A stretch of DNA of 64,000 nucleotides from Streptomyces novaecaesareae (GTDB lineage: Bacteria; Actinomycetota; Actinomycetes; Streptomycetales; Streptomycetaceae), in NCBI RefSeq assembly GCF_000716875.1, contig NZ_JNWQ01000002.1, positions 127,814-191,813 on the forward strand, in the 5' to 3' direction. The number at the start of each line of letters is the position of its first letter. Within the stretch, counting starts at the first letter, position 1. Below the pieces are notes generated by a model. The model was not told the DNA's origin. It saw nothing but the letters and a program-made list of their open reading frames with translations, and did not search any database. The position numbers and the translations under genes were made by a program. Shown here one piece after another: positions 1-8,787 of this stretch.

Positions 1-1366
1 GCAGGTCGCTGCGCCCGCTGATCTGCCACAGGCCGGTCAGCCCGGGCTTGACGAGCAGCCGCCGCCGGATGTCCGGGCCGTACGCGGCCGACTCCTCCGG
101 CAGCGGAGGCCGCGGGCCGACGAGCGACATCGAGCCGGTGAGCACGTTGAGGAGCTGCGGGAGCTCGTCGAGCGAGTACCGGCGCAGCACCCCTCCCACC
201 CGGGTCACCCGCGGATCCCGGCGGAGCTTGAACAGCAGGCCGGCGCCCTCGTTGCGGTCGGCCAGCTGGGCACGGGCCCGGTCGGCCCCGGCCACCATGG
301 TGCGGAACTTGAACAGGGTGAACTCGCGGCCGTCCTTGCCGACCCGGTGCTGGCGGTAGAGCGCCCCGCCCCGGCTGTCCACCATCACGACCAGCCCGAC
401 CAGCACCATCAGCGGTGTGAACAGGACCAGCAGGAGCGCGGCGCCCAGCCGGTCGACGACCCCTTTGACCGCCCGGCGGCCCCCGGTGAACGTCGGCATG
501 CTGACCCGCAGCATCGGGATCCCGAGCACCGCGTCGACGTGCAGCCGCGGGCCGGCCACCTCCATCAGCACGGGGGCCACGACCATCTCGGCATCGCTGC
601 CTTCGAGGTTCCAGGCCAGCCGCTGCAGCCGGTCCGGCGACCAGTGCGGGTCCGGGGTGACCGCGACGACCCGGTAGCCGTCGCGGCGGACGTGGTTGGC
701 GACGTCCGTCAGCCGGCCGACGACCGGCACTCCGTCCAGCCGGTCACCGCCCAGCCCGAGACCGTCCGGCGTGCACACCGCCTCCACCCGCCAGCCCAGG
801 TGCGGGAACTTGCGGGTCCGGGCGATCAGGTCGCGCACGGTGGCCAGGCCCCCGGCGGCGAGCACCGGGCGCAGACACCGACCACGGTTGCGCTGCTTGT
901 GCAGCCACAGGCGCAGCAGATACCGCTCGGTCATGGTGACGACCGTGATCGCCGGGATCGCGACGAAGATCCAGAGTTTGATGTTGCGCGAGGTCAGGGC
1001 GATCCCGCCGAGCGACAGGACGACGGCCGCCGTGAACAGCGCGCGTCCGAGCCTGCGGAACTCCTCGGCGCCCTGGCCGAGCACGGCCGGAGCCCAGGAC
1101 CTTGTCACCGCCAGCGCCCCCAGCACCAGCAGTTCGGTGCCGAAAGCGAGAATTCCCCATTTCTCGTGCCAGTTGGCCGCGTCCCGAACCCCGAAGAAGC
1201 CACCTATCGCCGCCACCACGAAGGCGGTGGCCACGGTATCGCTGATGATCACAGCACGGCGGTACTGCTGCTCCCAATCGACCCCGGGTCGGCTGATTCT
1301 CCCGTTCCCCGGACGCCCGCGCGCCGCCAGAAACGGGCTGACTAACTCCCCCTCCTCCTGCTCCAC
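1..1366 (-). CDS. Undecaprenyl-phosphate sugar-phosphate transferase, C-terminus cut by window edge
   Basis: Polyprenyl glycosyl-1-phosphate transferase of the WcaJ/WbaP class. Enzymes of this family load the first sugar phosphate onto undecaprenyl phosphate at the membrane and start exopolysaccharide synthesis. The minus-strand frame is open from the GTG at 1366 (MEQEEGELVSPF...) to the window edge. The N-terminal half has several hydrophobic stretches (for example VATAFVVAAIGGFFGV and ALFTAAVVLSLGG) and a CoA-binding-like middle. The C-terminal part carries the catalytic signature: FKFRTM, then YSLDELPQLLNVLTGSMSLVGPRP and VKPGLTGLWQISGRS. The start is chosen because it is the first GTG/ATG upstream of the conserved N-terminus and has a G-rich stretch before it; a start further upstream is possible. 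Only the last few dozen residues seem to be missing. Substrate sugar cannot be told from sequence. Confidence 0.9.
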   Translation of the reverse strand, partial: MEQEEGELVSPFLAARGRPGNGRISRPGVDWEQQYRRAVIISDTVATAFVVAAIGGFFGVRDAANWHEKWGILAFGTELLVLGALAVTRSWAPAVLGQGAEEFRRLGRALFTAAVVLSLGGIALTSRNIKLWIFVAIPAITVVTMTERYLLRLWLHKQRNRGRCLRPVLAAGGLATVRDLIARTRKFPHLGWRVEAVCTPDGLGLGGDRLDGVPVVGRLTDVANHVRRDGYRVVAVTPDPHWSPDRLQRLAWNLEGSDAEMVVAPVLMEVAGPRLHVDAVLGIPMLRVSMPTFTGGRRAVKGVVDRLGAALLLVLFTPLMVLVGLVVMVDSRGGALYRQHRVGKDGREFTLFKFRTMVAGADRARAQLADRNEGAGLLFKLRRDPRVTRVGGVLRRYSLDELPQLLNVLTGSMSLVGPRPPLPEESAAYGPDIRRRLLVKPGLTGLWQISGRSDL

Positions 1367-1999
1367 AGCCCCCCCCAGGTCGCCAGTGGGTTCGACGTGC
1401 TCACTCCACACGATTCCTCCCCCCGGGAGGCCGGCGCCTCCCGCACTGTTCGTCCCCTCGGGAGGCCCCGCCCCCCGCGCCGCGCTGTTCCTCCCTCCGG
1501 GAGGCCCCCGCCTCCCGCGCATGGCACATCGGTTCTTGCAGCGCTGATCGAACATCCCGCCCGGCGGCAGGCGACTCACCCGTCCCGCCGGATTTCGCGG
1601 CAGACGGGAACCCGTCGACGGTTGCTCCCCCACACCCGGAGCCCACTCGCGGGCCCCAAGAAATTGATCACCCCCACGCCTGACGCCGGGGACGCGACAA
1701 AATGGCTGCCCACAACGCCGGACATGTAGATCACTGATCGTCGCCACGTGTCCAAACGGGCGAAGCAAAAATCAATGTAGAGCATCGAGGCCGTCAGAAG
1801 AGGGGGATGTGTGAAACACGTGCACGATATCTGAACCTTGATCAACCGAACGGTCACGTCCCGCCGCTGACCTGAACACGCAGACCCACCCGGTGACCTG
1901 TGCCGACGTCAGCCGACCGTCGAACCCCTCGGTCGTTCCTCGCCCGCTTCGTCGAGCCGTGTACTCCCCGTGCGACCTTCGGCTACAGGGGGTGCGTCG
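1367..1999. other. Intergenic region, divergent promoters expected
   Basis: About 630 bases between two divergently oriented units. It contains a degenerate GC-rich repeat (listed separately) near the transferase and a less GC-rich part around 1690-1860 where promoters for either side could lie. I see no credible protein gene: open frames here lack the family signatures and codon bias of real genes. Confidence 0.5.
1415..1520. repeat. Three degenerate ~40-bp direct copies
   Basis: Three imperfect copies of a unit with the core CGGGAGGCC...CGCC...CGC followed by CTGTTC (in the first two) occur in tandem, just upstream of the sugar transferase start. Each copy contains a short CCTCC/GGAGG inverted repeat. 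Function unknown; it may be a transcribed leader structure or simply a local duplication. Confidence 0.45.
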
Positions 2000-2104
2000 G
2001 TGTACGACAAGGTCAACACCGCTGCCAACAGCCTCGATCGGAGTCAGCAGTACTACCACGGCAACGAGGTCGGCACCGCCGCCGATCTGCGCGCGGTCCG
2101 GTAG
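2000..2104 (+). CDS. Small ORF (34 aa), possible remnant partner of the WXG gene
   Basis: GTG-started frame reading VYDKVNTAANSLDRSQQYY... and ending at TAG 2102-2104, 21 bases before the next gene. The composition (short, polar, helical) recalls the small partner proteins often encoded just upstream of WXG-type genes, but no family can be named. It could be a truncated remnant or chance. Confidence 0.25.
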   Translation: MYDKVNTAANSLDRSQQYYHGNEVGTAADLRAVR

Positions 2105-2125
2105 GACGGGGGGAATTTCAGACAG

Positions 2126-3616
2126 ATGGTGTCCTTCAAGGAACTGCACGAGGCCGACTTCTCCGGGGTATCAGAAGCCGCCGAGGCGTGGGCCGGTGTG
2201 GCCAGGACCCTCACGGCCCTGGACGGTCGGGTCACCAAGGACCTCACCGGCACCGCGCAGCGGGCCGGTTGGCAGGGTGCGGCCGCCGACGAGGCGACCA
2301 AGACGCTTCAGGCCATCGACGGCGACTTCAAGCAGGCCTCGGCCGTCGCCACCGCCCTCGCCGCGATCATGAAGACCGCCGCCGCGGACTTCGCGGCCGC
2401 CCGCCGCGACCTCGACTCGGCGCTCCACGACGCGCAGGCCGACGACCTGACCGTCTCCGCGGACGGCACGGTGAGCTGGAGCCTGCCCAAGGGATCGAAG
2501 AACGAACACGGCAGCAAGACCAAGGGCGAGGACCTCTGGGGCCCGGACTGGTCCCTCAAGGCCGGCGCGGGGGACCCGTTGGGTTCCCTGATGAAGCAGA
2601 TGAAGAGCGACCCGGCGGCAGCACAGGAATTCCTCGACCCGAGTCGGAACAAGAACCTCACCTACCTGCTCAAGGACCGCTCGTGGCCCAACCAGGACCT
2701 TGAGGGCAAGCTGTCCGCGGACTAGCTGCGCAACAGCTCCCACGGAATGTTCAGCCAGGTACTGGAGGCCGCCGCTACCGGCCGCGACCCCGACGGCTCG
2801 CAGCCGCCCGTCCGACCGCACGACGCGACGATGACGCGGATCATGGACACGGCGCTCTCGACCCTCGGAGACGACAAGGCTGGCAACCAGAACAACCTGT
2901 CTCCTGCTCTTCGCCGTCCGATGGCGGGCCTGATCAGTGAGTACGTGGCGGACACCCACGACATCCTCAGCAAGGACCTCCCGGGCCCCTCCGAGCCAGG
3001 CGGACTGAACACCACCCGCGAGCAGCTCCTCCGGGTGATCCGTGGAACCGCCGAAGACCCGGAGTCGTATTCCCTGATCCACCTGTCCGAGACCCGGGAA
3101 GTGGCTCGCCGCATGGCGGAGTACGGCCCCGAGGCGTTCAAGGACGTCAACGGGCGCCCGGATCCGAAGTTCGAGAGCTTCGTCAACGAGGCCAGCAAGG
3201 CCTTCGGCGCGCTCGACGCCGTCCAGGCGGACACCATCACGGACCACAAGTCCGACGAGCAGTTCAAGGTCAACTGGAAAGCCAAGATGGACTACCACTA
3301 CGTCGGCACGATCGCGAACATGCTGCCGGGTACGAGCTGGTTGCCCGTGGGGGACATCGCCCAGCGCTACGTCGACGTCGCCACCTCCGACTGGGCGAAC
3401 CAGGTCAATTCCGCGATCGACACCAAGGCCCAGGGCGATCTCAGCAGCCTCTACACCACGGGGCAGTCGCAGATGCAGGTCATGCTCAAGGAGAAGGCCG
3501 ATCAGTTCGGTGTGCCCCAGCGCGACATCCTGCTCGGCCAACTGACCGACTCGGCCAACGTCCACTACTACACATCGATCACCCAGGCCCACAACGCCGC
3601 CTTCGGAAAGGCGTGA
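2126..3616 (+). pseudogene. WXG-motif (ESX-like) protein interrupted by an in-frame TAG
   Basis: One reading frame runs from ATG 2126 to TGA 3616 (496 codons plus stop) but is broken by a TAG at 2723-2725; codons before and after are in the same phase and both look coding. The first part (199 aa) is helical and has a GWQG motif near residue 50, as in WXG100/ESAT-6-like domains secreted by type VII systems. The second part (from about 2726; first ATG 2747, 289 aa) is a soluble helical domain of unknown function with no signal peptide. Either the gene is a nonsense pseudogene, or it now makes two proteins, or the TAG is a base-call error. It is followed 5 bases later by a membrane-anchored protein and probably forms an operon with it. 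I do not recognise the C-terminal domain. Confidence 0.6.
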
Positions 3617-3620
3617 TCCC

Positions 3621-4682
3621 GTGACGGAACGAACGGGCGAAAGCTCCGGTGGGCTGGTCGGCATGGCCGACACGGCGCTGGACCGGCGTGGGTTCACCAG
3701 CTGGCCGCTGCGGGTGCGGGCGGCGGTCGCCGCGGTGGCGGTGGTGGGTGTCGCGGCCGGGGCGGGAGCGTTCCTCGCGGGCAACCTGAGCAACGCCTTC
3801 GGGCCGGACACCGTCTGCGGCGGCATGGTGAACGCCGCCGCACTGAACGACGCCCTCGGGTCGGGCGCGGTGAGCGCCAAGACGTCCGGTGACGGCCTGC
3901 GCAGCGGCAACGACCACTGCACGGCCACAGTGAGCCACGGCGTCTTCGGCGGCGACCGGTCCGTCATCGTGCAGGTGAAGAGGGCGGACGACCTCGGCCC
4001 CTACCTGGCCGACTCGGGGGCCTCGTTGTTCGCCGCCTCGGCGAACGGTGGTGCGAGCGGAGCGGCTCGCAGCGACCGGGCCTGGGCACTGCTTCCCGGA
4101 GAGTGCGGCGGAGGTCTGCGGGTGGAGGTCAGCTCGGTGAGTGGTGCGCAGCCCGGGGCGGGGAAGCTCGCCGGACTCGCCGTGTCGGCGGCGAACGGCT
4201 TCGCGGCGGACCGGGGGTGCGGCAAGACCCGGCTTCCCGCGCCGCAGAAGCTGTCGGAGGCCGGGCAGGAGCACGAGCTGAACAGCGGCTCGGTCTGTGG
4301 CCTGCCCGGGTCCACCGCGACCGGCGGCGCCGGGGACAAGCGCTACCGGGAGAGCGTGAGCACCGCGTTCGACCCGGTGTGGGTCTGCCGGATCACCCCG
4401 GACACGGAGCCCGGCCCCCGCTACACCTTCCTGATCGGGACGGAGCCCCGGCTCCGGACCCCGGTGAACGAGAAGGACGCCCCACCGGCCTTCGGCCGCT
4501 CCCGGTGGGCGGGCTCGCCCATCCGGGACAGGGAGGTGGTGGCGACCTGCCAGGGCAGGCCCACCTACTTCCGGATGGAGTCCGGCATCTCCCTCCAGGG
4601 ACGCTTCCCCGACTCGGAAGGGACGTGGAAGCAGTTCCTCGCCGCCGGCGGCAAGGCGATCGGCTGCGAACCGATCCTCTGA
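3621..4682 (+). CDS. Membrane-anchored extracytoplasmic protein of unknown function
   Basis: 353-residue protein with GTG start 5 bases after the preceding stop, so very likely cotranscribed with the WXG-motif gene. Residues about 29-53 (VRAAVAAVAVVGVAAGAGAFL) form a single transmembrane segment; the rest is predicted to lie outside the cell. That part contains several spaced cysteines (for example DTVCGG, NDHCTA, GECGG, DRGCGK, GSVCGL, WVCRI, ATCQG, IGCEP), consistent with disulfides. No enzyme motif was seen. A role next to a WXG/ESX-like substrate is inferred only from context. Confidence 0.75.
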   Translation: MTERTGESSGGLVGMADTALDRRGFTSWPLRVRAAVAAVAVVGVAAGAGAFLAGNLSNAFGPDTVCGGMVNAAALNDALGSGAVSAKTSGDGLRSGNDHCTATVSHGVFGGDRSVIVQVKRADDLGPYLADSGASLFAASANGGASGAARSDRAWALLPGECGGGLRVEVSSVSGAQPGAGKLAGLAVSAANGFAADRGCGKTRLPAPQKLSEAGQEHELNSGSVCGLPGSTATGGAGDKRYRESVSTAFDPVWVCRITPDTEPGPRYTFLIGTEPRLRTPVNEKDAPPAFGRSRWAGSPIRDREVVATCQGRPTYFRMESGISLQGRFPDSEGTWKQFLAAGGKAIGCEPIL

Positions 4683-4937
4683 CCGCTTCCGTCGAGTGGC
4701 CGGCCGGCTCTGCGCCAGACCCCGAGGAGCCGAGGTCGGCAGGCACACCGGCCCGGAGCGGCTCACCCGAGCCGCTCCGATCCGTCACCTCGGCGTAGCC
4801 CTCCAGCGTGGTGACGCCGCGATAGAACGCCTGGGCTGGGTCAAGCCGGTCGTGAGCGATACCCACCCGGACCGGTCGACGCGATCGGCGCCACCCTGCC
4901 CGGTGAGTCCTGGCAGCGCGGTCGGACGCAGTGTGCG

Positions 4938-4961
4938 CGGAACCTGCTTTCACAGGTTCCG
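4938..4961. terminator. Stem-loop between convergent genes
   Basis: Perfect 9-bp inverted repeat CGGAACCTG / CAGGTTCCG with a six-base loop, in the 350-base gap between two convergent genes (ends at 4682 plus and 5036 minus). No U tract, as usual in actinomycetes. The rest of the gap holds no gene I can support. Confidence 0.55.
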
Positions 4962-4978
4962 AAGTCCGGTCACGCGAC

Positions 4979-5004
4979 CGCCCCCGGCGAGGGGGCCGGG
5001 GGCG
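4979..5004. terminator. Second GC-rich stem-loop, probably bidirectional terminator
   Basis: Perfect 10-bp inverted repeat CGCCCCCGGC / GCCGGGGGCG with loop GAGGGG, 31 bases past the end of the collagen-like gene and 18 bases after the previous hairpin. The tandem hairpin arrangement between convergent genes fits a two-sided terminator. Confidence 0.6.
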
Positions 5005-5035
5005 GGCGCGTCGGAGGGGATCGGGGATCGAGGGG

Positions 5036-5837
5036 TCAGGAGGTACGGCGGACGAACGGCTCCCAGATCACCTTGATCGACCGCCTCTCCTGGGCGGGGC
5101 TGGGGCGGTACTGCGCCTCGGTGCCGAAGGGCGGGGCGCCGGAGCGCAGTCTGGCGGGCTGGGCGGTGATCGCGACCCATCCAGGGTTGCCGGTCACGCA
5201 GTCCACGGGGATGCCGTCGGCCGCGAAGTCGCAGAAGGTCCGGTACACCGTGCCGTCGGTGGTGATGGTCTCCACCGCGATGTCGTTGCCGTGGTCCGCG
5301 ACGGCCACACCGCAGGCGGGGGCGGCTCCCAAGGGGAGTGCCGGGGGGTCGACCGGGTGGTCACGTCGGCGTTCGGGCCGGTCGGGCCGCCAGGCCCTGT
5401 GTTGCCGGCCGGACCGGTCGGACCCGCCGGGCCGGTGTTGCCGTTGGTACCCGCCGGGCCGGTCGGGCCGGTGGGACCGGTCGGGCCCACGCACTCGATC
5501 GGGTGGTCATGGCCGCCGTGGTTGTCACCGTCGCCGCAGGACGACCGGCCGTCCTTCTGGAACTTCTCGGCGAGCTGGTGCACCATCGCGTGGACGCCGT
5601 CGCCGCCCCACGAGTCGTGCTCGCCCGGCGGACAGTGGTCCTCGCCGTGCCCGCCGTACACCTGGTGGTTCAGGTGTGGATGGTAGCCGTGCATTCCGCT
5701 CGCGAACGCCGTGCCGTGGACGACAGGACGGCCGTGATGAGCAGCGCCGCGCCGGCGGCGCGCTGTTTGCGGCGGTTGGGCACCGCCGGCTTCGGGATCT
5801 GCGTTCCGCGTGAAGACACCCAGTTCTCCTCATCCAT
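5036..5837 (-). pseudogene. Secreted collagen-like protein, two frameshifts
   Basis: Three adjacent frames together make one sensible protein. From ATG 5837: [13 protein letters not shown]..., a basic NRRKQR and a hydrophobic [12 protein letters not shown] form a signal peptide. Near 5700-5720 the coding phase moves by one base to a frame reading [13 protein letters not shown]..., a His-rich segment followed by 13 Gly-X-Y triplets ([20 protein letters not shown]...). Near a C6 run at about 5341-5347 the phase moves again to the conserved-looking C-terminus ([11 protein letters not shown]... to ...KVIWEPFVRRTS, stop 5036). Both shifts fit loss of one base. The intact form would be a secreted or surface fibrous protein. 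Whether this is real decay or sequence error cannot be told from one sequence; the neighbours show the same kind of damage. Confidence 0.65.
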
Positions 5838-5955
5838 CAGGGACCGGCAGGATGGATTGACCCGCCGAGTGACCGCCATTGATGCGGGGGCACGGTTGCC
5901 GTGCCCGGTCCGCGCTCGACTCCGCAGCCCGTCGCCCGCACCCCGAGAGGCCGTT

Positions 5956-7077
5956 GTGACACGACCTGACAACCCCCGTTCCGGCACGTCCCGCTCCGGC
6001 GGCCGGAAGCCCACCATCTGCCTGTGCATGATCGTCAAGGACGAGGCGAAGGTCATCGAACGCTGCCTCGGATCGGTGCGCGATCTCATCGACACCTGGG
6101 TGATCTCCGACACCGGATCCACGGACGGGACACAGGAGTTGATCCGTCGCGCGCTGGACGGGATTCCCGGCGAGCTGCACGAGGAGCCCTGGACGAACTT
6201 CGGCCACAACCGGACGCTCAACATCCGGCACGCCCGGGGGAAGGCCGACTACCTGCTGCTGATCGACGCCGACATGGTGGTGCGGCAGGAGGGCCGCTCC
6301 CCGCGCCGGCGGCCGATTCCTACATGCTGCGCCACGCCGCCGATCTGGAGTACCGGATCAAGCGGCTGGTCCGCGGCTCCATCGACTGGCGTTACGAGGG
6401 CTCCACTCACGAGTACCTGACGACGAGTCAGCAGGACCAGGCCCGCCGACCTCGACGCGCTGGTCATCGAGCACTTCGCCGACGGCGGCTCCCGCTCCGA
6501 CAAGTTCGAGCGGGACGCCCGCCTGCTGCGGGAGGACCTGGAGCGCGATCCCGGCAACTCGCGCGCGGTCTTCTACCTCGCCCAGACCATGCGCGACCTC
6601 GGACGCACCGCCGAGGCGATCGAGCTGTACCGGCGGCGCGCACGGATGGGCGGCTGGGAGGAGGAGGTCTACTACGCGCTGCTCCAGGTCGGCGTACTGA
6701 CGGCGGAGAGCGGCGACTGGCCGTCGGCCATGGACGCCCTGCTGCGCGCCTGGGAGAGTCGCCCGCAGCGGCTCGAAGCCTGCTACCAACTCTGCTCGCG
6801 GCTGCGCCAGATGGGCCGGTACCAGGCCGCGCACGCCTTCGCCCGGGCCGGGCTGGACCGCGACGTGCCGAACGACTGGCTGTTCACCGAGCCCTGGGTC
6901 TACCGCTGGGGCCTGCTCTTCGAGTACTCGATCGCGGCGTACCGGGTCGGTGACGCGGACAGCTCACTGGCGGCCTGCGACCGTCTGCTCGCCACCGCCG
7001 AGTTGCCCCACCCCTACCGCGAACAGACCGTCGCCAACCGGAAGTTCGCCGAGCGCTCCGCGTCGGCGTCGGTCTGA
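5956..7077 (+). pseudogene. Family-2 glycosyltransferase with TPR-like tail, two compensating frameshifts
   Basis: From GTG 5956 the frame encodes a GT-A fold start: CLCMIVKDEAKVIERCL, SDTGSTDGT, and the metal-binding LLIDADM. At about 6280-6300 the phase shifts by one base (next part: ADSYMLRHAADLEYR, GSIDWRYEGSTHEYL), and at about 6440-6455 it shifts back (ADLDALVIEHFADGG onward). The tail (from about 6540) has helical repeats such as RAVFYLAQTMRDLG and EAIELYRRR, as in TPR domains. The expected intact protein is about 370 aa, a cytosolic SPO-type sugar transferase. As written the catalytic domain would be truncated. The start has GAGAGG upstream. It diverges from the collagen-like gene; 5838-5955 presumably holds both promoters. 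Confidence 0.7.
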
Positions 7078-7093
7078 ACCCGCCGGTGCTCCC

Positions 7094-7122
7094 TGCTGCT
7101 CAGCCGGTCCGGGTGAGCAGCA
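7094..7122. terminator. Stem-loop at convergent gene ends
   Basis: Inverted repeat TGCTGCTCA / TGAGCAGCA (9 bp, 11-base loop) sits 17 bases after the glycosyltransferase stop and overlaps the last codons of the opposing membrane-protein gene. Suitable as a terminator for the plus-strand gene. Confidence 0.4.
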
Positions 7123-8593
7123 CGTAGCCGTTCACGTCGGCGACGTCGCGGTACCCGTGCGCGCGGTCCCAGTTCAGCCGGTTCCGCTCGATCTCGGGCG
7201 TCAGTGGCCAGCGCTTGTTCCACGGTGTCCAGGTGTCCACCAGGATCCACTGCGAGTCGGGCCGGCCGGGCCCCCAGCCGAAGAGGCCGACGGTGGTGCG
7301 GTTGCTGAGCTGGGGCACCAGCAGGGTGGAGGCCTGGACGGTGGCACCGCCCGCGATGCGGTCCATCAGCTCGCGGGCGACGGCGAGCCGGGGGTCGGTC
7401 CGCCAGGTGGACGGCTGGACCAGCTGCCAGAACGGGAACTGCGGCAGCAGCAGCACGCAGATCGCCGCCGCGCCCAGGAGGTGGCGCTGCACACTGCCCT
7501 CCTGTGCGCGCCGGGCGGCCAGCGCCTCGACGAAGGCGGCGAAGACGATCGGCATCAGCACCAGCGAGTAGTGGTAGCCCGTGCCCCAGTGGACTGTGTT
7601 GGACGAGACGAACCGCCACACCACCGTCGGCACCGCGACCCACACCAGCGAGGAGCGCAGCGCCAGGAACACCGTGGTGGCAAGCAGGAGCACCAGCGTG
7701 GTCGCCTTGGCCTCGGGGGTGATCAGGCCGACCGTGACCTTGTACAGCAGGCCCGCCAGGACGGTGCCCCCGCTCGGTCCGCCGTCCGGGCCGCTGCCGT
7801 CCGCGCCGCTCACGTACGACCAGTAGGCGAAGTCCCCGGCCGGGTTGAAGGCCGGCAGGACCACCAGGACGGCCAGCAGCGATCCGGCCACACCGGCCGC
7901 GGCCGTGCCGAACCCAGCCTCCGGTGTCCCCGCCGGGCGATCAACAGGCCGATCACCGCGACCGTGAGCCCGAGGTCCTCCTTCACCAGCAGCAGCGGCA
8001 GCGCCCAGTACGCCGCGGCACGCGGTCTGCCGTCGCCGAGCGCGGTCAGCGAGAAGGCCAGCAGCGGTACGGCGAAGGCCACCTCGTGGAAGTCGAAACC
8101 GATCGCGCTGGCGACCCCCAGGACAGGCCGTAACAGACGCCGATCACCGCGGCGGGCCCCGAGCCCAGCGTGCGGCGGGCCCAGAAGGTCAGCGGCAGCA
8201 TGCCGGCCGTGACCAGCGCGGCCTGCGCCACGAGCAGCGTCACCGGGGTGCGCCAGACCCAGTAGAACGGGGCCACCAGCGCCAGCACGGGCGAGAAGTG
8301 GTCCCCCAGCACGGGGAAACCGGGCGCCTTCAGCTCGGAGACGGGCAGGTGCCCGTCCGCGTAGGAGCGCACCACCTGCTCGAAGATGCCCAGGTCGTAG
8401 CTGTTGGAGAGCATCCGCTCGTGGATCCGCACGGACAGCGTGGTGTAGATGACGAAGAGTGCCCCGCCAGTGCCCAGACCCACCACGCGCCGCCCACGAC
8501 GGGCGGCAGCAGGTGCGGCTGCGTGACCCGCCGCTCGGGGCCGGACTGCCGCGGTGGACGCGAGACGGTGCTGTCGGTGGGGGGTGCCTGCAT
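7100..8593 (-). pseudogene. DUF2079 polytopic membrane protein, three frameshifts
   Basis: Four frame segments join into one multi-pass membrane protein of roughly 495 aa. ATG 8593 gives MQAPPTDSTVSRPP... up to about 8475; the next phase has RIHERMLSNSYDLGIFEQVV, SELKAPGFPVLGDHFSP and several membrane helices; near 8100 it moves to AFAVPLLAFSLTALGDG and KEDLGLTVAVIGLLIARRG; near 7910 to SLLAVLVVLPAFNPAG through the C-terminus. The SYDLGIFEQ and GDHFSP motifs are typical of DUF2079, a family related to GT-C membrane glycosyltransferases. Every shift equals loss of one base. Intact homologues would act in lipid-linked sugar transfer, which would fit the glycosyltransferase next door (inference). 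Confidence 0.65.
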
Positions 8594-8629
8594 GACCACG
8601 CCTTCCGGAAGCCGCTGTTGAGGCCGGTG

Positions 8630-8655
8630 CCGGTGCATCACGGGCGATGCACCGG
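8630..8655. terminator. Strong stem-loop downstream of the CIS gene string
   Basis: Perfect inverted repeat CCGGTGCATC / GATGCACCGG (10 bp, loop ACGGGC), about 130 bases beyond the last CIS gene (stop 8788) on the minus strand and about 40 bases upstream of the DUF2079 start. It may end the CIS transcript; an operator for the membrane-protein gene is the alternative. Confidence 0.5.
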
Positions 8656-8787
8656 GGCCGACGCCCATCAAGATCTCAGCAACGCTTCGGTCCGCCCGGG
8701 GAAGGGATATCGCGGGCAGCGCAGAATCAACCGATTGGCCGCAGGATGCCGAGCGTGCGCCGCACGGTTCGGGCGTGGGGCACCGGC

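Noticed and set aside
5338..5500. CRISPR-like short repeats
   Set aside because: Repeats are Gly-X-Y codons of a collagen-like protein, no spacers and no cas genes.
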